From assembly GCA_902622625.1 (NCBI GenBank), contig CACNQS010000008.1:1-52009 (forward strand): 52,009 nt of DNA, written 5' to 3'. This DNA comes from an uncultured Prochlorococcus sp. (lineage in GTDB: Bacteria > Cyanobacteriota > Cyanobacteriia > PCC-6307 > Cyanobiaceae). Below are positions 45,533-52,009 of this stretch, in pieces; within the stretch, counting starts at the first letter, position 1; each line of letters opens with the position of its first letter. Position numbers and translations under genes: made by a program. The notes beneath the pieces were generated by a model. The model made no database searches. It was not told the origin of the DNA and saw only the letters and a program-made list of their open reading frames with translations.

Positions 45533-45613
45533 GTCAGAGGATCCTGACGACAGGCCAAAAAGACACACAATTCCTAAAAAAAAAGAACATACTGATCCCA
45601 AACAAAAACGGAG
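45533..45613 (+). promoter_or_regulatory. 5' leader hairpins and ribosome binding site of the DUF4912 gene
   Basis: GTCAG (45533-45537) can pair with CTGAC (45544-45548), and the overlapping CCTG-ACGA-CAGG offers a competing stem. GGAG at 45610-45613 lies eight bases before the GTG start and is one of the few clear Shine-Dalgarno sequences in this window. It supports the chosen start. Regulation by the hairpins is only a possibility. Confidence 0.4.
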
Positions 45614-45621
45614 AATTTAAA

Positions 45622-46722
45622 GTGGCTGATGGGATCATGAATAAAGATCAATTACTCTCACTAACTCTCAGACAATTACGTCAAGAAGCAAGTAAATTAT
45701 CAGTTCCTCTATACAGTCGCAAAACAAAAGCTGTTTTAGTTGATTTAATACTTAAATATCAAGAAAAATCTACAAAAAAAACATTTTCCATACCCCCTGA
45801 GTCAAAGTCTGAAGAAACTTTTGAGTCCAATTCTCTAAACAGTAGTGAAGAAGTTAAAACAAATGTTGTTTTCCTACCCAGAGATCCAGATTGGGCTTAT
45901 GTTTTTTGGCAAATTTCTGATGCAGATAGAGAAAAAGCACAATCTTTGGGAGCCAATAAACTTTGTTTAAGATTATTTGATGCATCTGGTTCTGAAGGAA
46001 GTAACTTGAATCAAGGAACTCTTAGGGAGATAACAGTTGATAGCTATAGTACAGAATGGTACTTGCCAATCCCACTTGCAGATAGAGACTATAAAGTTGA
46101 ATTAGGTTATAAATATGGTTTTAACTGGATGTCATTGGCATTCTCCTCTGTTAGTCACGTACCTGGTTCTCATCCTTCTGAGCAAATTCTTGATAAATTT
46201 GTACCCTTTAATTTGGATTCCACCTCTGAATCAATTCCAGATATTTCAAATCCTGTTTTTTCAGAACAAAATGGTATGCATGAAAGGTTATATCAAGCAG
46301 CAACTAACATTCCTCTCAGAAGAAAAGTTGGTTCTGAAGAATTCATGGAAAATGTAAAGTCATCAAACCTTAATGATAATCTCACAGACTCAGGTGCTGG
46401 TAAATGGTCATCAGGTTTAAATGATTCTGGAAGCGGAATTGTTAAAAATAGATCTTTCTGGCTCGTTGCTGATGCCGAATTAATTGTTTATGGAGCTACA
46501 GAGCCTTCTGCAAAACTGACAATAGGTGGAGAAGATGTACCCCTTGCTGCAGATGGTACTTTTAGAATTCAAGTTCCATTTAGAGATGGGACTCAAAAAT
46601 ATGATATTAAAGCTGTTGATGTATCTGGGGAGCAAGAAAAAAGTATATCAATGAAATTTGATAGAATTACACCACTTGACGATACTAATGAAAAAGATAA
46701 TGCTGAGACTGAATGGTTTTAA
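45622..46722 (+). CDS. DUF4912 domain protein with Rho-N/SAP-like N-terminus
   Basis: The 366-residue protein begins with a helical DNA/RNA-binding-like motif (LTLRQLRQEASKLSVPLYSRKTKAVLVDLILKY in pieces), similar to the Rho N-terminal or SAP fold. The DUF4912 part (about 75-180) follows with FLPRDPDWAYVFWQIS and DRDYKVELGY. A linker and a second beta-rich region (about 275-350, SFWLVADAELIVYGATEPSAKL) complete it. Function unknown; such proteins are widespread in cyanobacteria. The start is GTG at 45622, supported by GGAG eight bases upstream. Confidence 0.8.
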   Translation: MADGIMNKDQLLSLTLRQLRQEASKLSVPLYSRKTKAVLVDLILKYQEKSTKKTFSIPPESKSEETFESNSLNSSEEVKTNVVFLPRDPDWAYVFWQISDADREKAQSLGANKLCLRLFDASGSEGSNLNQGTLREITVDSYSTEWYLPIPLADRDYKVELGYKYGFNWMSLAFSSVSHVPGSHPSEQILDKFVPFNLDSTSESIPDISNPVFSEQNGMHERLYQAATNIPLRRKVGSEEFMENVKSSNLNDNLTDSGAGKWSSGLNDSGSGIVKNRSFWLVADAELIVYGATEPSAKLTIGGEDVPLAADGTFRIQVPFRDGTQKYDIKAVDVSGEQEKSISMKFDRITPLDDTNEKDNAETEWF

Positions 46723-46734
46723 TAATTTAAATTA

Positions 46735-46905
46735 ATGCTGAAAAAAATCGTAGCTTTTACTCCATTATTTGGGGCATTAACGTTTCCATTAATAGTTCCA
46801 ATCACTATTTCTAAATTTGGTGTTAACTATGGAATTCTTAGCGCATTATTAATTTCTTCATTATGGTTTATCGCTATGTTAAGAACATCCGAAATGCCTC
46901 ATTAA
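46735..46905 (+). CDS. 56-aa hydrophobic membrane peptide
   Basis: An ATG at 46735 opens a 56-residue frame to TAA at 46905, 12 bases after the DUF4912 stop. It has two hydrophobic segments (IVAFTPLFGALTFPLIVPI and ILSALLISSLWFIAML) and a polar end (RTSEMPH). Tight spacing to genes on either side and the strong membrane character support a real gene. No family recognised. Confidence 0.68.
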   Translation: MLKKIVAFTPLFGALTFPLIVPITISKFGVNYGILSALLISSLWFIAMLRTSEMPH

Positions 46906-46937
46906 TTTAGTTAGATTTTTGGAAGTTTTTTATAAAT

Positions 46938-48575
46938 ATGACTCAAGTTAATGTAATTAATATCAAGTCTCCTTTTCTAGATCAAAAACCAGGTACTTCT
47001 GGTTTAAGAAAAAGTACTTTAAAGTTTCAGGAAGAACATTATTTAGAAATTTTTATTGAAGCAATCTTACAATCATTGGGAGATTTAAAAGGTTCGACAT
47101 TAGTAGTTGGTGGTGATGGTAGATATGGGAATATAGAAGCAATCGAAAAAATTGCCCAAATATGTATTGCTCATAAAGTTCCAAAGATTCTTGTGCCAAA
47201 ATATGGTTTATTATCTACTCCTGCGACATCACATTTAATAAGAAAAGAAAACGCTATTGGTGGAATAATTCTTTCTGCAAGCCATAATCCTGGCGGAATT
47301 GATGGCGACTTTGGAGTGAAATTGAATATCTCTAATGGTGGCCCAGCTCCTGAGATAATTACTAATAAGATTTTTAAGGCCTCACAATTACTAACTAGTT
47401 ATAAAATTTGTAAAATTCAATTACCTGATTTTAGTAAATATGGAACTCATTCTTACGGTGAAACTACCTTAGAAATTATTGATGGATTAAAAGATTATTC
47501 TAATTTGATGGAAAAAATTTTTGATTTTGATCAAATTAGTGATTTTTTAAAAAAAGATTTCTCGTTAATCTTTGATGCAATGAATGCGGTTACAGGCCCA
47601 TATGCAAAAAATATTTTTGTTAAAAAAATGGGTCTTGCACATGATTGTGTCATGAATGCTAATCCGTTAAAAGATTTTGGAGGTTTACATCCTGATCCTA
47701 ATCTTACTTATGCATCCCACTTGGCTGATTTGTTATTAAATAAAAAATCTTATAGTTTTGGTGCTGCATGTGATGGAGATGGAGATAGGAATATGATTTT
47801 AGGAAGTGGATGTTTTGTAAATCCTAGTGATAGCCTTGCTGTTATCACTGCTAACACAAAATGTGTTCCAGGTTATAAAGATGGTATTACAGGTGTGGCA
47901 CGATCCATGCCAACCAGCTCAGCGGTTGATAATGTTGCTCGAGCATTAAATATTCCTTGTTTCGAGACACCTACTGGTTGGAAGTTTTTTGGAAATCTTT
48001 TAGATTCTAATTTAATTACTTTATGTGGAGAAGAAAGTTTCGGAACAGGTAGTAATCATGTGAGAGAGAAAGATGGACTATGGGCAGTTTTGTATTGGTT
48101 ACAAATTTTAGCCGAGAAAAAATGTTCGGTAAGTGATTTGATGCAGAATCATTGGAAACAATTTGGTAGGAATTATTATTCAAGACATGATTATGAGGCA
48201 ATCCCCTTAAATATTGCTAATCAAATCTTTGGTAATTTAACTTCTATGCTAGAGAATTTAAAAGGAGATAGTTTTGCTGGCCATTTAGTTAAAGTTGCAG
48301 ATAACTTTTCATATTTAGATCCCGTTGATAATTCCATAAGTGACAATCAAGGTTTAAGATTGGTCCTTGATGATAATTCTCGAGTAATTGTGCGCCTTTC
48401 TGGAACTGGAACCAAAGGTGCAACATTAAGACTTTACTTTGAGAAATTTTTCGATCCTCAACAGAATCTTTCGTTAAATCCTCAGATCGCTTTGAAACCT
48501 CTGATAAATGATTTAGATGCTTTATTAAACATTTCAAAACTTACCCAAATGGAAACTCCTTCAGTAATTACATAA
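46938..48575 (+). CDS. pgm: phosphoglucomutase
   Basis: The 545-residue enzyme interconverts glucose-1-phosphate and glucose-6-phosphate, linking glycogen and sugar metabolism. The phosphoserine loop is LSASHNPGG (S115), the metal loop CDGDGDRN, the sugar-binding loop GEESFGTGS, and the phosphate-binding loop RLSGTGTKG. Length and order match the eukaryote-like alpha-phosphoglucomutase branch found in cyanobacteria. Confidence 0.95.
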   Translation: MTQVNVINIKSPFLDQKPGTSGLRKSTLKFQEEHYLEIFIEAILQSLGDLKGSTLVVGGDGRYGNIEAIEKIAQICIAHKVPKILVPKYGLLSTPATSHLIRKENAIGGIILSASHNPGGIDGDFGVKLNISNGGPAPEIITNKIFKASQLLTSYKICKIQLPDFSKYGTHSYGETTLEIIDGLKDYSNLMEKIFDFDQISDFLKKDFSLIFDAMNAVTGPYAKNIFVKKMGLAHDCVMNANPLKDFGGLHPDPNLTYASHLADLLLNKKSYSFGAACDGDGDRNMILGSGCFVNPSDSLAVITANTKCVPGYKDGITGVARSMPTSSAVDNVARALNIPCFETPTGWKFFGNLLDSNLITLCGEESFGTGSNHVREKDGLWAVLYWLQILAEKKCSVSDLMQNHWKQFGRNYYSRHDYEAIPLNIANQIFGNLTSMLENLKGDSFAGHLVKVADNFSYLDPVDNSISDNQGLRLVLDDNSRVIVRLSGTGTKGATLRLYFEKFFDPQQNLSLNPQIALKPLINDLDALLNISKLTQMETPSVIT

Positions 48576-48608
48576 AATTGAAAGTAATGATTTTTTGATT
48601 TTATTTAT

Positions 48609-49898
48609 ATGCATTCAGAAAATTTATTTACTAATTATTCTCAAATAGAAAATAATTCACCTTTGGCAGATAAATTAAGACCAAAGAATTTGGAAGATTT
48701 TTTTGGTCAACAACCAATCTTGAATGAGAATTCGCTTTTGAGAAGTGCAATATTAAACGACAAGATTAGTAATTTTATTTTTTCTGGCCCTCCTGGTGTT
48801 GGCAAGACTACTCTAATAGAAATTATTTCCTTTAATACGCGTTCAAAACTAATTAAGTTAAATGCAGTATTATCAAGTGTTAAAGAATTAAGAAATGAAA
48901 TCGCGCATGCAAAAGATCGATTAATAAATTCAAAAAGAAAAACAATTTTATTTATCGATGAGGTTCATAGATTTACAGCGGTTCAGCAAGATGCTTTATT
49001 ACCTTCAATAGAAAATGGAACTATAACTTTTATTGGTGCTACTACTGAAAACCCTTTTTTTGCTGTTAATAAAGCGCTTGTTAGCAGGTCTCGTATTTTT
49101 ACATTACTTCCTTTGGCAGAAAATGATTTGCAGAAAATAATACAAAAAGTAATCACTTACTATTCTAAAAAAAAAGATTCAAAAAACGTTCATTTAACTC
49201 AAGATGCTATAAGACATTTAATTAAATTTTCTGGCGGAGATGCAAGAACATTAATTAATGCGTTAGAGATGGCCATAGAAACAACTCCTGAAAGTGATTC
49301 AAAAGAAATTAACATTAATCTCTCAATAGCAGAGGATGCAATTCAAAAGAAAAATATTGTTTATGATAAAAATGGTCAAAATCATTACGATGTAATAAGT
49401 GCCTTTATCAAGTCCATAAGAGGTTCTGATCCAGATGCGACTTTATTCTGGCTTGCGTATATGCTGGAGGCTGGTGAAGATCCTAATTTCATTTTTAGAA
49501 GACTACTTATATCTGCCAGCGAAGATATTGGAATTGCTGATCCTAATGCCATTGTAGTTGTACAATCCTGTTGTGATGCTTTTGTTAGGGTTGGTTTTCC
49601 AGAAGGATTATATTTTTTAACCCAGGCTTCTTTATATTTAGCTATTTCTCCAAAAAGTAATAGTACGAAGAGTATTTTTAAAGCAATTGAAACAATCAAA
49701 TCTACCAATGCTTTTGATGTCCCACTTCATTTAAAAAATAATTCTAATAGTTATGTCAATCCTCATAATTATCCAGGTAATTGGGTCGCACAAGAATATC
49801 TTCCCAAATCTTTAAGAGATTTAAAAATATGGGAACCAAATAATAATGGTTGGGAAAAAACTCAATATGAAGAACTGCTTAGAAGAAAAGAAAACTAA
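48609..49898 (+). CDS. rarA: replication-associated recombination ATPase RarA (MgsA)
   Basis: The 429-residue AAA+ clamp-loader-like protein acts at stalled replication forks. It has LADKLRPKNLEDFFGQQ, Walker A G60-PPGVGK-T67, Walker B ILFIDEVHRF, sensor 1 FIGATTENP, and a C-terminal tetramerisation domain with DPDATLFWLAYMLEAGEDP. Cyanobacterial forms are sometimes longer because of a C-terminal methyltransferase fusion; this one is the plain form. Its stop overlaps the convergent PPTase stop by four bases. Confidence 0.95.
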   Translation: MHSENLFTNYSQIENNSPLADKLRPKNLEDFFGQQPILNENSLLRSAILNDKISNFIFSGPPGVGKTTLIEIISFNTRSKLIKLNAVLSSVKELRNEIAHAKDRLINSKRKTILFIDEVHRFTAVQQDALLPSIENGTITFIGATTENPFFAVNKALVSRSRIFTLLPLAENDLQKIIQKVITYYSKKKDSKNVHLTQDAIRHLIKFSGGDARTLINALEMAIETTPESDSKEININLSIAEDAIQKKNIVYDKNGQNHYDVISAFIKSIRGSDPDATLFWLAYMLEAGEDPNFIFRRLLISASEDIGIADPNAIVVVQSCCDAFVRVGFPEGLYFLTQASLYLAISPKSNSTKSIFKAIETIKSTNAFDVPLHLKNNSNSYVNPHNYPGNWVAQEYLPKSLRDLKIWEPNNNGWEKTQYEELLRRKEN

Positions 49899-50551
49899 AA
49901 ATTTTTCGAACAACAAATAATTTCAGGATTAAAAGAAGTTTTTTCTTCGTAGGCTAAAGCAATAGTCCAATGATGGAAGTTAATCAATGAATAATTTAAA
50001 TGTATGTTTTTCTTGTTATGAATCAACTTTTTTGGCTTTTCAAAAAATTGCCAATTGTTAATGTCTTTAGCTAATTTTCCATGATCCCATTTTATAGCCG
50101 CTTCAACAGCACACCATTGATTTAATATCATATTTTTTGTCAAGTAACTATTGTGGATTGATTTATTGGTATGAAAAAAATATTTTTCTGCAAATTTTAA
50201 ATAGTTAAAATCTCTATCTTTTCTCTCAATATCGATCCCTATTTTGCTTTTATGCCAGACTATAGTAATGGCATCTTTACAATGACTTAAACTTATATTT
50301 CCCATGCCTGATGGTAAAATTGGAGGTTTTCCAGGATGAGCATTAATCGGAATTTTTAGGGGATCTATATCAAAAATTGTTGAAAGCGATTGTCGTAAGT
50401 AAGCCCTTGTTTCTAAAAAAATCTTTGATCTTGAGCCTGATAAAATTTTTGCAGTTTTAATTTCTTCTACCGTTGCGACATCTTGTACACCTTTAATCTC
50501 ATAAAACCAAATTTTTGGTATTTTATATTCATACTCATTTAATAATTTCAA
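49895..50551 (-). CDS. 4'-phosphopantetheinyl transferase (Sfp/HetI type)
   Basis: The 218-residue enzyme moves phosphopantetheine from CoA to acyl carrier proteins. Key marks are IGIDIERKDR (D107, E109 bind Mg) and WCAVEAAIK (E150, K154), where the more usual KE is VE. The start is TTG at 50551, sharing a base with the divergent bcp ATG; a later start is possible because the first 15 residues are not conserved. In cyanobacteria a single Sfp-type enzyme serves all carrier proteins; here that is inference. Confidence 0.85.
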   Translation of the reverse strand: MKLLNEYEYKIPKIWFYEIKGVQDVATVEEIKTAKILSGSRSKIFLETRAYLRQSLSTIFDIDPLKIPINAHPGKPPILPSGMGNISLSHCKDAITIVWHKSKIGIDIERKDRDFNYLKFAEKYFFHTNKSIHNSYLTKNMILNQWCAVEAAIKWDHGKLAKDINNWQFFEKPKKLIHNKKNIHLNYSLINFHHWTIALAYEEKTSFNPEIICCSKNF

Positions 50552-51018
50552 TGGCTCTTAAGGTTGGCGACAAAGCACCAGATTTTAAATTAAAAAATTC
50601 TTTTGAGAAAGAAGTTTCTCTTAGTGATTTTAAAGGTAAAAGAATAATACTATATTTTTATCCAAAAGATAATACTCCAGGATGTACTAAAGAAGCATGT
50701 AATTTTAAAGAGAATTGGGATTTACTCCAAAAAAATAATATTGTTGTGCTTGGTATTAGCAAAGATAATGCATCCTCTCATAAGAAGTTTATAGAAAAAT
50801 TTAATTTACCTTTTATTCTTTTAACTGATCCTGAACCTTTTAAAGTTTCTTCTGATTACGATAGCTACGGACTTAAGAAATTCATGGGAAAAGAATATAT
50901 GGGAATGATGAGAAATACTTTTTTGATCGATACTGAAGGTAAAATCGAAAAAATTTATTTAAAGGTAAAAGCAGCAATAATGGCTGATCATATAATTGCA
51001 GACCTGGGGTTAAGCTAA
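50551..51018 (+). CDS. bcp: thioredoxin-dependent peroxiredoxin (Bcp/PrxQ)
   Basis: The 155-residue thiol peroxidase reduces hydroperoxides. The motif TPGCTKEAC gives the peroxidatic C45 and resolving C50, the PrxQ arrangement. I chose ATG at 50551 because MALKVGDKAPDF is the conserved start; an in-frame ATG at 50515 would add 12 residues (VFYIHTHLIIS) unlike the family and lies within the PPTase coding strand. The stop overlaps coaX by four bases. Confidence 0.95.
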   Translation: MALKVGDKAPDFKLKNSFEKEVSLSDFKGKRIILYFYPKDNTPGCTKEACNFKENWDLLQKNNIVVLGISKDNASSHKKFIEKFNLPFILLTDPEPFKVSSDYDSYGLKKFMGKEYMGMMRNTFLIDTEGKIEKIYLKVKAAIMADHIIADLGLS

Positions 51019-51704
51019 TTTTTTACGGACATGTGGTGAATAATCATACCTTCCATAACCAAATTAGGAGCATTGATTATATTTTTTTTGTTCGTTTCTA
51101 GAGATTTTGTTAGGAATTCGGAATCTCCTCCACATGTTATCAAGATATCCTTTAAGGGATTAAATGAATTCTTAATTACACTAGTAAGAGAATTGATTAC
51201 TCCTTTTAAAATTGCCTCTTCTGTATTAATCAAAAAATCTTTTGTAGGGACTTCATATTTTTTTGGAACTTTAAGATTTTTTGTATTTTGTTCCATTGAT
51301 TTTAATTGTGTTAGAAAACCTGGAATAAGTTGACCTCCAATAATAGATCCATTTGAATTCAATTTTGTTATTGATAATATTGTTCCAAAATCTGCAATTA
51401 GCAAATCTTTTTTTAAAGGGTTTTTAATAATTTTTAGTGCTGCAAGACAAGCAAGGGATCTATCAATTCCAAAATATTCAGGAAGATTTGATATCTGAAT
51501 ATCTTTAGTTCTTATTTCATTTTCTTTTTTGAGCAAAAAATTAGGTAGTTTTCCTACAGAAGCCCAAATTAATTGATCAAGATCTATATTTTTGGGAACT
51601 TTCTGCTCTTTTTTGGTATGGAAGAATTTAGATTCATTTTTAGTATATTCAGCCCAATGAAGCCTACTATTACCTACTAATAAAAAATTTATATCTGAGA
51701 CCAT
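51015..51704 (-). CDS. coaX: type III pantothenate kinase
   Basis: The 229-residue ASKHA-fold kinase phosphorylates pantothenate, the first step of CoA synthesis. Marks are FLLVGNSRLHWA (phosphate loop, where many members have DxGN), LIADFGTILSITKL, SIIGGQLIPGF (substrate loop) and ILITCGGDSEFL. The sequence is diverged but matches CoaX in order and length. It starts 15 bases downstream of cysH on the same strand. Confidence 0.87.
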   Translation of the reverse strand: MVSDINFLLVGNSRLHWAEYTKNESKFFHTKKEQKVPKNIDLDQLIWASVGKLPNFLLKKENEIRTKDIQISNLPEYFGIDRSLACLAALKIIKNPLKKDLLIADFGTILSITKLNSNGSIIGGQLIPGFLTQLKSMEQNTKNLKVPKKYEVPTKDFLINTEEAILKGVINSLTSVIKNSFNPLKDILITCGGDSEFLTKSLETNKKNIINAPNLVMEGMIIHHMSVKN

Positions 51705-51719
51705 CCTTCTATGATCAAT

Positions 51720-52009
51720 TTAATCATTAGTGTGAATTCCACATTCTTGTTTAATCCCCCCAAATCTTGTATCTCTGCCTTTTATTTCGATACCATCAGG
51801 ATTGCTTGAATGCCAATCTCCTACGGAAGAGTAACCTTTGAAAAAAAGTGGATGGGCAGGTAAGTTATTTTCTTCCATATAATAAAAAATATCTTTATTT
51901 GTCCAATTTAATAAAGGTCTTAAAGATAGTCTTTGACGAATTATGTCTAGGAATTTCATTTTGTTTCTATGTTCTGTTTGACTTGATCGAACACCGCTTG
52001 CCCAGCAAT
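51720..52009 (-). CDS. cysH: phosphoadenylyl-sulfate (PAPS) reductase, 3' part
   Basis: The gene runs off the window, and only the last 96 codons are seen. The frame stays open past the internal ATG at 51959 to the edge, where it reads CWASGVRSSQ, matching the WxxGxRRxQS motif of CysH. Downstream are RPLLNWTNKDIFYYM and GYSSVGDWHSS, then the C-terminal ECGIH with the catalytic Cys. The segment lacks the extra Cys pair that binds a 4Fe-4S cluster in APS reductases, so PAPS is the likely substrate. It belongs to assimilatory sulfate reduction. Confidence 0.92.
   Translation of the reverse strand, partial: CWASGVRSSQTEHRNKMKFLDIIRQRLSLRPLLNWTNKDIFYYMEENNLPAHPLFFKGYSSVGDWHSSNPDGIEIKGRDTRFGGIKQECGIHTND

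Noticed and set aside
51720..51959. Separate 79-residue protein starting at 51959
   Set aside because: The frame continues upstream with CysH-type sequence to the window edge, so that ATG is internal.
1..52009. CRISPR array or restriction-modification system
   Set aside because: No regular repeat-spacer series, cas genes, or DNA methylase/restriction pair; the Cas4-like nuclease stands alone, and the methyltransferase has a THUMP RNA-binding domain.

Overview
The window is about 70% A+T, gene-dense and cyanobacterial. The gene set (PsbX, Ycf66, a high-light-inducible protein, paired flavodiiron proteins, the sufBCDS operon, a permuted two-piece tmRNA with the tag ANKIVSFSRQTAPVAA) and the frequent TTG/GTG starts and near-absent Shine-Dalgarno sequences point to a high-light-adapted Prochlorococcus. 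This is inferred from recognised proteins and the tag, not from a database search. Almost all of it is core chromosome; one short stretch (about 18.08-19.9 kb) looks inserted.

Layout. 1-573 has no convincing gene. 0.6-4.0 kb: RecB-type nuclease, two unknown proteins and a PBP2-type transpeptidase, all on +. 4.0-8.2 kb (-): an FMN reductase and a flavodiiron pair, Flv1-like (degenerate metal site) and Flv3-like (intact), likely a Mehler-like O2-reduction module. 8.3-18.1 kb: alaS, speA, ndk, thiO, gatB, coaE and argJ, tightly packed and often convergent. 18.1-19.9 kb: an islet with a YadA-anchor protein, TGTGATTA repeats and a second copy of the argJ 3' end. 19.9-21.9 kb: a small membrane protein and an orphan ParA ATPase (-), then an aldo/keto reductase (+). 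21.9-25.2 kb: a 45-aa protein, tmRNA, an RlmL-like methyltransferase, a YqjD/YqjE-like membrane pair, a 45-aa membrane peptide and a possible stand-alone LigD-type phosphoesterase. 25.3-31.4 kb: smc, a PRC-barrel protein, an LpxB-like protein and tRNA-Leu. 31.6-34.9 kb: accC, yggT, psbX, ycf66 and hli. 34.9-38.2 kb (-): def, a HIT protein, a 92-aa protein and an ABC exporter in line with hli. 38.3-44.9 kb: an S9 peptidase convergent with sufBCDS. 45.0-52.0 kb: a 117-aa unknown, a DUF4912 protein, a 56-aa membrane peptide, pgm, rarA, a phosphopantetheinyl transferase, bcp, coaX and the 3' end of cysH.

How genes fit together. The suf operon supplies Fe-S clusters; the flavodiiron pair, HLIP and peroxiredoxin deal with excess light and oxygen; coaE and coaX (CoA synthesis) and the phosphopantetheinyl transferase (which uses CoA) are linked by cofactor; accC feeds fatty-acid synthesis. 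Several convergent pairs share or abut stop codons, reflecting a streamlined genome.

The main point of interest is the islet after argJ. A 20-bp copy of the argJ 3' end (18/20 identical, still encoding INSEYTT-stop, differing only at synonymous third positions) lies 1,833 bp downstream and overlaps the next gene's stop. A 17-bp exact direct repeat also brackets the adhesin-like gene. This is what site-specific or homology-driven insertion into the argJ 3' end would leave behind.
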